Part shown: in pieces, positions 46,291 through 57,730 of the stretch
Numbering within the stretch: the first letter of the stretch is position 1
How the letters are laid out: each line of letters opens with the position of its first letter
Source of the DNA: Plasmopara viticola
Lineage: Eukaryota; Oomycota; Peronosporomycetes; Peronosporales; Peronosporaceae
Reading direction: 5' to 3'
Assembly (NCBI GenBank): GCA_001695595.3
Contig: MBPM02000049.1
Location: 434,001 to 498,000 of the forward strand
Length of the DNA stretch: 64,000 nucleotides
Translations under genes and position numbers: made by a program
Notes under the pieces: model-generated
The model's input: only the letters and a program-made list of their open reading frames with translations
Told to the model about the DNA's origin: nothing
Database searches by the model: none

Positions 46291-49020
46291 TTTGGCGGTT
46301 TAGGGCACCAATGTTGTTTAGCAACTAGAACACTAGCTCCACGCGCACGAGATCAAAAAAAGTCTTTCTTCTTGACCTTACTATTTCTTCCTGACAAGTG
46401 CGTACTCTTGCTACATTTACCTTTTTGTGCTACCACAATTTACTGGATGTTATCGGCATGCATTAGCTTGATGTTGCAGTTATATTTTTTAATACGGACA
46501 CTGTTGTAGCGACTCGTGCTCAGGCGATAGTGTTCGTGACATTGATGTTAAGATTACTTCGACTGACTTAGACATTGGATGTTATATGAGCAAAGAAGTG
46601 TAAAAAATTTAGATTCGTCAGAGTTATTCGGTGGCTATACCGCACGTGTAAAGCGCTCAAAATCAAAAGTTTGAATTTCACATTTAATTTGGTGTCTCTC
46701 TTTCTCGCATGGCGATGGTTTTTGCAGCTCTTTTCTCTGAGTCGACGCGAATAACTACGGCTCGGTTTCGTACAGTGCGCTTCGTCTCGGACATCCTATA
46801 GTATAGCAAGGAAGAAAAGTGGTGGTAACACAATCATCATTAGAATTTTTAACAAAAAGGCACAATGCTCATTTTCATGCTTGGCACAAATTACTGTGTC
46901 AACCGGCATTGACCGCAATCGCTAAAGCGGTGTGAGCTCATTGATGCCTTCTTTGCTGACGGGGCAAGAATTACAAGGTGCAGGAGTTTAAGTCTCCGCA
47001 CTCGTCAGCAAACTCTCTGTGCTCATAATTTAAGCGAAAAGTGGAGAAAAGTACGCTTTCAATAAGCTGACTACTCACACGAACACGGATTTAAGGATTG
47101 ACAACATTCAAACAACATTTTCAGATTCACGATGTACAGTGCACTAAAAAAAGTAGGTTAATATTTCCATCCGAATGATGATGTCGAAATCACCTCTCAA
47201 AGCAAATAGTACGACGGATGGTATATGAGCCACAAGAGCTATCAAACGCCATGATCAAGTGTTGGTCTTTTGACCGAGCGACTGTTTTGATCTTAAAGGC
47301 TCTGTCGTGACATACTCAAAATTGTATCTCTCCGTACCGTCTTTGCATCTGAAAAGGTCAGATTTTAAGGCCTGTAGTGGCCAATTAAGGCAAGTACATT
47401 ATTATCGACAGATTTATCTTTGTGGTGAAGAAGATTTTAGTCCTTGGCTGCGTGTAAGAATATATTAAATTGTAACAGGTCCCAGCTTCTTAGAAGCTGT
47501 CATGAATTCGCCCGTACATAATTTTAATGGGTCGGAAAGCCTAGTCAATGGTTCGCACAAGTATAGTACTGATTCGCAAAGTCTATCTTTAATCCGGTGA
47601 AAAAGGCTCTTATTGGTACTGACTCGCCTGTGCGCTATTTCTTACTACAGCTCCATAAAGACGTTCGTATGCAAGTCATTTCACTTCATTTTAAAAGAGC
47701 CAAACGGAAAAACCTTTCTTATGCCAAAGAGTTACTTGCCGCGAAGAACGCACTGGTATAAAAACTAAGAACATGTACATCTTCTGGGTTTCTAGCTCTC
47801 CATGTTTTATTCGGACCACGCACCTTGGAAACGATGATGAAGACGCTCTGTTTGTTTCATAAATGGCTATTTTATTCTGTGACATACAACTTTTGCGCTA
47901 ATGACAAAAATGGTAAGCAAAACAGGCTTGCCAATGTTTTTTTACGCTGGCCAGTTTAGTAGCTGGTTCACAATTTGGCCCTTGAAACCATGCAAGCAAG
48001 ACATACTGACTCTTTGATAGCCAAAGCGTCTGAGAAAAATGCTGGTCGAAAAAATATAAAATCTTTTAGCCAAACTTAGCCAAACATAAATGTCAGTCAT
48101 ACTAAACGAATGTCAACATAGAGCCTTAAATGTGAGTTTTTTCGGCAAAAATGCAAAAGTCATGTGGCTCACTCGTTATAGCAATCGCAGCTAATTCGAT
48201 ATATGTGGACGGTAAGCTCTTTATAGAGGGGTTCTGGCAGATCCAACTAGATTGTGCTAACGAGCAACAAAGGCCTGAAGTACAATGTGAATACGAGAAT
48301 TTGTAAGATCCAAAGCCCGATGCTTAGAAATCAGCTTTTGGTAGAGGCTTCAACTGCCGGCAGACTGTTGGAAGTCCATAATCCTCGGCTTTGTATTTGT
48401 CTTGCCGAAGTTCGAAAGCAACACGAGCAAAGTGAAAATTTTGTGCCACCTGAGCACGATGGTGCACTTATGCCTGCTCCAACCAGTGCATTTGGGTAAA
48501 TTTCAAGGCTGTTAACGAATATGGAATTAAATAGTATGGCCTATTAGACACAATGGTGGTAGGCAGAGACCTACGGCTTGCTGTTGCGTCTTGGCAGACG
48601 CTATTTCATCTATTGTAACCCGCTAAAGAATGTCGACACTAGATTGTTCACAGACAGATGGCTGGATAAAATCAGCTATTTATACAAACTCTCGGCAGTT
48701 TGTTTGTGAAATGATTTTTTTTTCGAGCTGGTAAACCATACACGGTTAACTTAGCACTCAACAATGGATAATATACACCTGGCTTAAGACTCTATACAAA
48801 GTTAGCTGAACTATAGTAGAGATCCGTTAACATTTAAGAATGTGAATGCTTTTGAAGCAAGTTTGGAGAGTCTCGAAGACCTTTCCCGCCGAGAAATCTG
48901 GCTTTTTGTCCAAAAAAAAGCAATAATATCACTTTACAAAAAGTCGACTGATCGTTTCCAGCAAACTGAGATATTAAAGTGCATCCGCTCATGAAACTGT
49001 TAAAATGTACCGAGAAAGGA
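46291..49020. other. intergenic, largely uninformative
   Basis: AT-rich, stop-dense. One + frame at 48,254-48,499 (81 codons; contains ASTAGRLLEVHNPRLCICLA) looks mildly coding-like but has no recognisable motif or start context. Nothing else is supported. Confidence 0.3.
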
Positions 49021-49039
49021 TGAGATTAGATTTTTAGGC

Positions 49040-49842
49040 AAAATGTCTTTTCACGGCAGTGTACTGGCGTGCCACCACACGATTAATATGTATAATGCTG
49101 CCTTTGAGGTTTAAGCTACCGGAACCCTCGCGCTAGGACTAAGCTGTCTCTGTCGGGATGCTGATAGCAATACGACCCATATTAGGACCGGGTTCCGCTC
49201 CCCTCATTACACTATGGGGCTTTTTCGGTCAGTGGGGCGTCCCCCACCCAACCCTTTTATTACCCAATCGGGCGCGAGTTGGTAGGGCAGTCACACACTC
49301 GGGTGTGATGGCTCGTCCACTTAGTGACCTATCTCCGGCTTCCTTAATACGGATTCTATGGGTATCGAAACAGGTACTTCTCGGTCCTGGGTCGAACGGC
49401 TAACCGCTCGAGCCACAGGTTCGGTTATAATGGTGCCTTTGATCAGACGACTTATACTGCAGTCGGGACGTCTGGACAGCGTGTCGGTGCCGTGAATGTT
49501 ACAGTACTACCCACTACAAATCTTACAAATATTAGTACGCTAAGCTCTGGTGGCTGTATTCTTTTTCAAAGCAGGGATGAAGAATGCGCAGTATGAGTGG
49601 CTTATCCCAGATCAGTCCGTTACGATATCGGGGACTTTCACAATAGAAACCTTCATAGTCGATACTAAGGATGCCGACTTCGATACTACATGGACTGCGA
49701 TGGAGTTTAATCCAACTGCAGCCCGATACTTAGGGTATATGATCTCGAAGACTTCGTATTCACTTTTTCAAGTCCGAGTCATTCTTAGTAACGGCGTACA
49801 GCTATTCCAAGTAAATCATACACTCCGACAAACTGCATCGTA
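49040..49842 (+). pseudogene. coding-like relic interrupted by a SINE
   Basis: Before the SINE, + reads GSVLACHHTINMYNAAFE. After it, starting within the second target duplication, the frame resumes as YNGAFDQTTYTAVGTSGQ and continues to a stop near 49,605. A further frame at 49,550-49,843 reads KDADFDTTWTAMEFNPTAA and similar beta-rich, Thr/Ser-rich sequence. Removing the SINE and one duplication leaves one register across the join, so the SINE probably hit a gene or an older pseudogene. Family unknown. Confidence 0.4.
49091..49442 (-). mobile_element. full-length tRNA-derived SINE
   Basis: Body 49,108-49,425 on the minus strand, flanked by a 17-bp duplication TATAATG(C/G)TGCCTTTGA at 49,091-49,107 and 49,426-49,442 with one mismatch. 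The head has an A box (TGGCTCGAGCGG) and a one-base-altered B box (TGTTTCGATACC). The body matches 39,541-39,852 closely. Confidence 0.9.
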
Positions 49843-51233
49843 ATGATGATCTTCAAGACTTGTAAGATTTCTCCCAGGACGACAGAAGATATATAAGAGA
49901 GGAAGCTATATGGCATATCTCATCCAAGAACTCAAATAAGAAGTGCAAAACTGACTTGATGTGATCGACAATATTAGTTCGGTTTTTTCAGATCGCAAAA
50001 GATGATATTTAAGCCAAGATTAAACTTTTGAGCTAAAGCGGTTATGGCTCGAGCCATATCATTTAGTTGGCACTGACCGATTCCAAACGAGTTACCCCCT
50101 CTTGACGCATAAAAGGCTCCATGCACCGACAGGTACAGTATTAGTATCGTCTGCGATACAAACGCTCGCTAATATATAATATATACATACAAGCAAACGC
50201 AAACTGAAATTTTGAGCTTTAGCTTTGATGTGACAACGCAGCAACTAAATAGTTTAGCGAGACCACGCTTTCCTTTAAATAGGATATGAAGCATTCTCGT
50301 CTGTGAAACAATCAGTCGAAAATACTGCCAATGCATACATACAAGCGCAAGGTGTGGATTCCAACCCTCAATTGCGGATGCCAGTGCAGCAAAGGAAAGC
50401 GTAGAAAGAGTATGACTTCTTCAGATAATGTTGTTTTTGAGGGATTGACTGTACAGTACCATTAGGTAGCACCGGTGGGTTTCTTTACTGAGCACCTCGC
50501 AGCACATTCCTTTATGCCGCCTTGACGTCTCTTTATTACTTCTTAGATCCAGCAGGCCTCATTTTAAGACTCCAGGATAACGACCCATAACACATAACAC
50601 GTGGGTCATCATCAACGCATTCCACGACACCTTAGCCAATGCAATGGTAGTGACAGGTATAGTTATGACCGTGGTAATGTCGTCTGTGGTATCAGCTATC
50701 ACAAATTTTACCTATGTATGCATATAAATGCTGGCTGTAGCTATTTCATTAAGATTTGTTAAAAAGAAAGCGATGGATGTAATGAAAATGATTATATCGC
50801 TGGCTTTTGGCGCGTGGAACACGCGTCCTAGATACGAAATGACTTGGATGCATTTTATATGCCATGACACTCAGCCCATTCATTGTGCCCAGTGTCTAGT
50901 AGGAGGTCTTTATATTGAGGTCAAAGCCGGTTCAATACCACCGACAGTTTCAAGCATCGCCCAATTTGAATGAGTGTAACAGGTAGTCTACCATTTAAAG
51001 CTTTGCAATACTCTACCAATGTATGCGAACGCAAGCTGCAATTATCAGCAGTGCCCGAAAAGAAAGGGTAGCAATAGTACGGCTTAGTTAAAAAAAAAAT
51101 AGAAATATTATTGAAATCCAAGGTCAAACATCTGATCCTTAATTCTTGTAACTAGTGATCCAACCACTAGACGACACTAATGGTTTCAAGCCGCTATCCT
51201 CTTTAATTACATAACCGGCACACTAAATGTGTT
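49843..51233. other. intergenic, nothing recognised
   Basis: AT-rich. A + frame at 50,728-50,973 (81 codons) has no recognisable motif. No repeats or RNA signals could be supported. Confidence 0.3.
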
Positions 51234-51720
51234 TCAAGAAAATATCAACGCACTCAAGGATATTTGTGTGGCATCTCGAGAGGAATGTTTGACCTTCAAA
51301 ACTTTGAATCTCTTGTGAGTCCTAAGAGGCTCATATCGCTTCTTTAAAGCGTTTCCGCCGCGTTTTTTCTTGTGACGGAAAAGGTGATCATATGGCTGAT
51401 GATAGTGCTCATAATTGCCGCAATATTCGCGAGAGACCTCGTCCAAAACGCGTAATGGTCGATCTATTAAGAAACGGTAAAAGATTCCATTTCCATCTCA
51501 ATGGCTGGAGTCATCCTGTGAAGCCGTGACCTGACCGTCATGTTCGACCTCGAGAGCAATATCTAGCGCATACGAACGGTCGCGCAGAATGTAAAAGGCA
51601 AAGTACAAGGCTGGGGTAGGAGTGGTATCTTTTGGAGTCCCTTAATCGCCAAGGTCAGCGGCACTTTCATGTAGAGTGCGCTGAGAAGTAGTGGCGCTTG
51701 GATCGGCGCTTCAAGCTTTA
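51234..51720 (-). pseudogene. minus-strand coding-like relic, family unknown
   Basis: On the minus strand one register reads coding-like from about 51,640 (TPALYFAFYILRDRSYALDI) through a single stop near 51,497 into a 70-codon frame ending at 51,234 (LDEVSREYCGNYEHYHQPYD, then HKKKRGG). I cannot name the family; a transposase or retroelement remnant is possible. Confidence 0.3.
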
Positions 51721-53037
51721 AAAATTGGATTAGTTCTTCCGCTTTACTGAACTCTTAGAAGTCGTGAGGACGGTTTTATAGCGACAGACAAAAGGCCATT
51801 GCAATTTAAAATACGCACCGTCGGTTGCTTCGTACGCAAGCAGTAATCTGTTGGCCGGGTATGATGGAAGCGAACTTTTTGGAATCTTTTATTCGCAGCG
51901 TCTGGTATAATACTACAGTAAAGGCATGACATCTCGGAGGTGCCGTCTTTAACCTATTAGGTCGGTACTTTATGCCGTAATCGTAACACCCTATCGATTG
52001 ACCCGACTTATAACAGGTCCTCCAACCAAATTGTGGTGGGCACACTGTTGGGCCCGGTTGCAAGCAACTCTTGTCTCCAGGCTTTTTGTGACGTGTGACC
52101 TTGTCGAGCTTGTTGCCAAGAGCGTGAAAAGACGTCTCACGCAGCGACTTGCGTCAGCATCTGGCGGTGAGCGAGTCCCAAAGCTTCTATCTCACTGCAC
52201 AAGTGGCTTAACTTTTAAGCCAACTCGAAATAGTACTCGTGGAGCTCGTCTTTGGCCGCGCTTTCATTCTCCTCGCTTTTGTTTCTTATAACTTCATCCA
52301 CAAAAGCCTCTTAGGTGGAATCTTTACCCCTTGAATCTATGGACTTCCCGCTCATTTCATCTAGTGTACGTCTAACACCATTAAAGACGAGTTTGTCGAT
52401 GATGAGATTGTCTTGATAGCATCGTTACCATCTTGAAATTTTTTCGGCCCTAGCGATCGCAAAAGCATCTAATTTTTCGTCCCAAAGCGGGGGTGCATGC
52501 GGAGAACCGGGCTAGGTAAAGCGGTCGCACCTTCTCCGCCACAATAGAATGGGAGGCTCTTCCAAAGCCTTTTTTGTCTTTAACGGACACTTTTTAAAGT
52601 CGCCGCTCATAATAAAGACGCGTCGTTTGTGACAAACGCAGTCTTAGTTGTAGGCAATGCTTTGGACATAAAGGCCAAATTTGAGAGGCACTTAAGCTGG
52701 CTTCTCGCTGAAGGAGTCATAAAAAATGATAATTTCTGGTGTCTGACAGGCACCCTACCGGCATTTATATGAGTTTGCACATGAGTATCCTGAAAGATAC
52801 CGAAGTGGATTATTTCCTGCCTTCGTATTACTAACTAATTGATAGATCGATCTTTGAAATTTCATTTTGTTTGCAATCATTAGTCTTCTTACATACCTCC
52901 TCGGTGCAAAATGCTGTGATAACATCACATACTGCGAGCATTTCGGTCTATGATTGTTTATAAAATTGTGCTACAAAAATACATTCATCACAAGCCATAA
53001 ACTTATTGACTATATTCCCTCGTAGCTAAGTAAAGGC
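51721..53037. other. intergenic, nothing recognised
   Basis: Short frames on both strands with no recognisable domains. It adjoins the short LINE derivative on its right. The missing N-terminal half of the LRAT-family pseudogene is not visible here. Confidence 0.3.
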
Positions 53038-53375
53038 TAATTAAGTATTTTTCGGAAAAGGTTGGGCCTTCCAAGCGCGGGGGCTAAATGCTCGCGCGCT
53101 TCGGGCAGGTGCTCTCGGGCATCTGCAGCTCTCTAACGAGTCTCACCCTCGACGCAACGGTCTCCAGCACCAGGGCGCCACCTGGGCTCTTACCAAGTCA
53201 GAACTACACAAAATAATGGAAGACCCTCACGGCCTCGGTGCTGGCTGCACTGCCCGCCGAACGAGACCCGACGTATGTGGACACCATTCTATGCTGTGGA
53301 CTAGCCATAGAGCCTAGCACGTGCATAACTTGGCAACGCGATAACGTAATACAATACAATACAATAATTAAGTAT
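53038..53375 (+). mobile_element. short LINE deletion derivative, copy 4
   Basis: Body 53,049-53,364 (316 bp), flanked by the 11-bp duplication TAATTAAGTAT at 53,038-53,048 and 53,365-53,375. Same three-block structure and junctions as 29,021-29,347, with an extra ~11-bp deletion near the 5' end (GGTTGGGCCTTCC). The tail is (ATACA)n. No coding capacity. Confidence 0.85.
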
Positions 53376-53424
53376 ATTTTATGATCCGGACCGACTTGGT
53401 CGATGTGCAATACACAAGGCTGCA

Positions 53425-53968
53425 CCTTTCGTGCACGTAATTAAGGCAGTCTCGCGAACAGTTATAAACACTGTACATAGACTATCAGGTTGCAGAGTTT
53501 CTTTCTGTGTGCAGGGCAACAAATACGTCCAAATTACAAGTGATGGAGTTCATGTCAATGTTGTTCCACAAGGCGATATCCTGGAAAATTCCGGACGCTC
53601 AGCGTTTCGGCTGGAGTGTTGTTCAAAGCAGTACAACTTAAAAGGTAGCGTTTTATATGTTCAGCCGGTCGACGTTTTTCATGTTGTCGAGATGTGTGCA
53701 TGAAGAAAGCAAATTGTCTCCGCGGTACGACAAACATGCGATGGAAATTCTCAGCAGCCCGTCACTTAAATAGTATGAACCACCACCGCCAAAATATTGG
53801 GTTTCGCGATGACGGACTGCTGGTCGAAGTCAATGTTCTTGGTGGTGCGTCGCATATTAAGTTCGTGCCATGCATGTCCCCGAAGACGATCGCCAGTGGA
53901 CAAATTGGCGCGTACGTGCCTCCGGACATTACAAAACCAAGCGAGCCTACAATCGTGCTAAATGCGTA
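53425..53968 (+). pseudogene. 5'-truncated LRAT-family protein pseudogene
   Basis: Homologous to the C-terminal half of the 41,146-42,363 protein. In order: VHVIKAVSRTVINTVHRLSG (like VEEIKAISRAVADNVVKLSG), NVVPQGDILENSGRSAFRLE (like SVVPQGDDPTTCGRTAFRLE), then in another frame MFSRSTFFMLSRCVHEE (like MFSRSTYSCFRDLRMKE), then in a third frame NHHRQNIGFRDDGLLVEVNV (like NQHRRYVGVRNDGLMIDVSM) and AYVPPDI. The catalytic LRAT half is absent and two frameshifts break the rest. Homology starts about 50 bp after the end of the short LINE derivative. Confidence 0.8.
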
Positions 53969-54900
53969 GAGGAGACGAGGTCACAAATATGCTTGAGCTC
54001 GAAGAAGAGAGGCGCGAAAGACACGAGGCTATCCCTAATTAGATAATGGAGGAGTTAGGATAACAAAACGCCCGTCCACTCCAACTTCAAATAAGGTTTT
54101 TACTTTGAGGTACTGTTCTTGTTTAAGTTTTCGTTTTAATGAAAATGGTTATTGTGCAACGTTTTTATTAACGATGTCCAAAAAATGGGTCTTGCCAACT
54201 AATAATACACGTCATACATACATGTGTAGTGTTGTGAACAAATAAAAAAGCAAGCGCGCGTCGACCACCTATATGCAAAGAACATGCAAAGAGGATGCGT
54301 AAATTTAACAAAGAGCTCAATGGCTTACATGCTAGTCTGTGTCGTGTCATTGCTGTCAGAAAACGTCGCACATCGCGTATTTTTGATATCGCACTTTCGT
54401 AGAAGTCGTGTCATTGATTTCTTTGTAGCCATCTCGTAATTTGAAGCTTTTTCTATGCTATAATCGACGAAAAAAGGTATTACTAAAATTTATTTGTCCT
54501 TGAAATTCAGCTCGATATGCGACGGTAGTGAGCAGTGCACATTTACAGAAGAGCCTTTCTAGCCGCAACGTCCGCAGATCGGCCTGCTGCTGCCGCAAAG
54601 CTTTATTTCGGGATGAGTCTAAAAAATAAAAGCATAAAAAAGTAGCTGTCTATGCATCTCGCGCCTTTTTTTCATGCTACGTAAAGTCCTATCAATCAGA
54701 AATCGCACAAAGCCCACTCTGTGAGAGCAATGATCGGATCTTGTGGACAAGCCGTTTCTTGCTTTATATAGTATTCAGTAGGCCACCATCCGAGCCGAAT
54801 CTCTCCACCAGTACGCGCATACAACCCCACAACTGAACACTATTGCGAAATAAAGTTCTTCTTTTACTTAAATCATTATCATTTCGCATCCTACCGCATC
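53969..54900. other. intergenic upstream of the lipin-family gene
   Basis: No supportable gene. The AT-rich middle (54,060-54,500) is stop-dense. The distal part leads into the lipin promoter. Confidence 0.35.
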
Positions 54901-54906
54901 GCTGCT

Positions 54907-54920
54907 GCATTCACTCTTTC
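54907..54920 (+). promoter_or_regulatory. oomycete initiator-like core promoter
   Basis: GCATTCACTCTTTC, 26 bp upstream of the lipin-family ATG at 54,946, resembles the oomycete Inr/FPR consensus (GCTCATTYYNCAWTTT), which normally lies a few tens of bases before the start codon. The match is partial. Confidence 0.4.
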
Positions 54921-54945
54921 AAACGTTGAAGTTGGTGAGACAAGA

Positions 54946-56817
54946 ATGAACGTCATTAATTCGGTCAAAGACTATGTGAGCAACGTGTTCCTACAGGACT
55001 CGGTCTCGGGTGCCGTTGACATCGTGGTCGTTCAGCAACCTGACGGGTCGTTGCGCTGCTCGCCATTTCACGTGCACTTTGGCAAGGCCAAACTCGATGA
55101 TCAGCAGCAAGTCACGCTGGAAGTTAATGGTCAGGCTGTTGATGGCGTCCGCATGAAACTCGGCGAAGCGGGTGAAGCCTATTTTGTCCATGAGGTGCTA
55201 GACCCTGTAAATCTAGCTTCTCCGTTTTCCAAGCCCATTACTATAATCGACTCGAAAGCGGTGTTGCATCATGACACCTCGGAGGCTCAAGAGCCGGAAG
55301 AGGAAGAACAGACACCGAATTTGAAGAAGTGCGACTTAAGCGATCGGTTGACGTTGGGACGGGATCCTGTACCAAGTCTGCGGCAAAAACATGTAGTCGA
55401 AAAAGAATTGCCGAGTATGGTCAAGAGTGCTTCCATCTACTTTGATGCCGTGGATATCGAAACTTCTGCGTCATTTGCTGAGATGAACGATATTGACTAC
55501 TACGACCATCCATCTATGTCACTGTGTGGCAATTTAATTGACCAAGCAGAGACTGGTGAAGACGCACAACGGATTTTTGTCGAGCACATTGTCACTTTTG
55601 ACACTTTTCGTAGTAATTCAGCAACAATTCTTACAAATCCGAACTTGCGCTTTTTTGTGAATGGAAAAGTGACGCCATATGATGCCAACATGCAAGCGTA
55701 TTTTGTTTCGCGAGTTTTGTTCCCGTACTCGCAGCATTTGCCTATAGGCAAATCTGCTGCTATTGTGTCATCAACCAACTCGGTTGCCACTGATGTGAAC
55801 TATTACGAATCTACAGGTTTAAACCATTCGCACTTGTCACTTAATCGTCCTTTATTGGAGCCGCTGGACGAGATGTTTAGCGACGATGGCGGCTCGACGC
55901 AAGACACTGCCAGCCTTACAAGCGAGCCGTACTATAGAAAGAGCCTGGAGCCATCACAAGACGTGCTGCGTCAGATGAAGCTACGCGTGGGTATGAATGA
56001 AATCTCATTTGTATTGGGGTCGCACGAGGCAGGCGAATTGGCTTGCGTGACAGCCAAGTTGTATTTGTGGCCACTCACGGCCAAAGTTGTCATTGCTCAA
56101 CTTGATGGAGCCATTGCTGGTGGTGCAGCTACCGGCGGTATGTTTAAGCGCAGAGATCCTGCTGCATTACACTCGGGGGCAGTCGAATTTTACTCAAAGC
56201 TTGCTCAGAATGGCTATCACATTGTCTACGTTACCTGCCTCGGTCTTTCGCAGGCCAATCTGCTTCACACACTACTGCACCACAATGCTAGAGAAAATGA
56301 TGAACCCACGTTACCGATGGGTCCAGTTCTCCTTTCACCTGACCCTTTAATTGCGAACATTACAACTGAAGCCCACGATTTTCAAGTTGCTGCACTGGGT
56401 GCCCTGCGTTCTCTGTTCCCACAGGATGTAAACCCGTTTTACGCAGCATTCGGCTCAACTGAAATTGACAGCGTAGTGTTTACTAAAGTGGGTGTGTTCT
56501 ATGGAAAAGTATTTGTTGTGAACCCTCGTGACGGAAGTTTACATCACCATTTGCTACTAGATTTCAGCGAGTCATACACAAGTCTGCTGGAACGTATGGA
56601 CGCCATGTTTCCACACTTTCATTCTCTAAAGCCACACATTCTTGTCACCACCGAGCCGACGAATCCGTCATTACTGAGAAGTGTGAGCACAAACTCGCAT
56701 ACATTTTTGGTCGAGAACGAAAAGCGACTGGTTGCAGCACATGTACGCACACGAAGCCTCGCCGACGATGCGTACAATGACATCAACTTTTGGCGAATCG
56801 ATCCCGGCCGTATTTAG
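54946..56817 (+). CDS. lipin-family protein with a destroyed phosphatase site
   Basis: An intact 623-codon frame. The N-terminal lipin domain is well kept (SVSGAVDIVVVQQPDGSL, RCSPFHVHFGK, GEAYFVHE; residues ~15-85). The middle has a lipin-type SLCG motif (~192-195). The C-terminal LNS2/HAD-like domain spans ~375-575 with GPVLLSPD (459-466) and FYAAFGSTEID (498-508). Active lipins (phosphatidate phosphatases, Mg2+-dependent, at the ER and nuclear envelope) need a DxDxT nucleophile motif. Here it reads QLDGA (385-389), so the nucleophilic Asp is Gln and the Thr is Ala. The conserved Lys of the FK pair in HAD motif III is Gln (DFQ, 478-480). It should therefore be inactive as an enzyme while keeping the family scaffold. 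Intact frame and domain conservation argue against a simple pseudogene. Confidence 0.85.
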   Translation: MNVINSVKDYVSNVFLQDSVSGAVDIVVVQQPDGSLRCSPFHVHFGKAKLDDQQQVTLEVNGQAVDGVRMKLGEAGEAYFVHEVLDPVNLASPFSKPITIIDSKAVLHHDTSEAQEPEEEEQTPNLKKCDLSDRLTLGRDPVPSLRQKHVVEKELPSMVKSASIYFDAVDIETSASFAEMNDIDYYDHPSMSLCGNLIDQAETGEDAQRIFVEHIVTFDTFRSNSATILTNPNLRFFVNGKVTPYDANMQAYFVSRVLFPYSQHLPIGKSAAIVSSTNSVATDVNYYESTGLNHSHLSLNRPLLEPLDEMFSDDGGSTQDTASLTSEPYYRKSLEPSQDVLRQMKLRVGMNEISFVLGSHEAGELACVTAKLYLWPLTAKVVIAQLDGAIAGGAATGGMFKRRDPAALHSGAVEFYSKLAQNGYHIVYVTCLGLSQANLLHTLLHHNARENDEPTLPMGPVLLSPDPLIANITTEAHDFQVAALGALRSLFPQDVNPFYAAFGSTEIDSVVFTKVGVFYGKVFVVNPRDGSLHHHLLLDFSESYTSLLERMDAMFPHFHSLKPHILVTTEPTNPSLLRSVSTNSHTFLVENEKRLVAAHVRTRSLADDAYNDINFWRIDPGRI

Positions 56818-57730
56818 AATATCGAGCTAAATAATCAATTATAATTAATAAAGTCAACTTCGATTTTGAGCTTATGACAAAAAACTATCCGATGACTAGA
56901 GCAATTAATGCACCGCAAGCTCAACCTAACAATTGTGTGAATGCTGTTGTTGCCTGTAACTTGAAATTGTGTCGTAAACAAATTCTGCTTCACCTTTGTA
57001 TTTTGGAAAGTCGATGGTCTGATAGTCATTCGGCGGTCGAAATTTTTACCCTTTTTGCTCTAGTTTGTACTTAGTGAGAACGGCCTCTTAACAAGTTGGT
57101 CGTTGGTATTGATATGGTAACAGTAAAAAGGCCCATGTTGGTGTTTTTCCAGAGAAATGGCTGTCCATGGTCGTTTCAAAAGAGATCGATCCACAGCTCG
57201 CGAAACCGACGACGAGTAAACGTCTCCCACTACGCCTTTGAGTTGGTACCTTAGCGTTGATTGCATCCGCTGTGTATCTAAAGTTCAATGATGCCACACC
57301 GTTTAGTAAACGAGAACTATACATCGGACCGCCTTCCAGCTGTGGCAAATTCCTCAGCTCTTGAAACACGTACACCACGTAGCTTAGTCAGAAGAAGCGT
57401 AGCATGGGGTCCAATGTGTGTTTCTCAAGCACCCCAATATTGGTTCTCAAGTCCCGCTGCTCCAGCACGAAGTGACGAAAATGCAATGCGCTCACTCGAT
57501 CTTAGAGACAAACAGAGGCTACGCTCCATTTGGCTCACTCCAGATGAAGGTACCTAGAGAGCGCGATGACATAAGTTGACTAGATACTGAAGGTAGCACT
57601 GCAGGTGATCAGCATATCGTGCACCCTCCCCAATTAGACAGCACGCACTACGCCCAAATCAATGTACGTCGGAGTTGAGGTGACATTTGATCTGGATCCT
57701 TTTTGACATTTATAACGGTCGTAGGCGTCA
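56818..57730. other. intergenic with short coding-like frames
   Basis: Contains the lipin-family 3' flank and overlapping frames at 57,288-57,557 (+) and 57,378-57,088 (-). Both read moderately coding-like, but neither has a recognised domain and they exclude each other. An additional upstream exon of the TPR gene here is possible but unproven. Confidence 0.3.
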
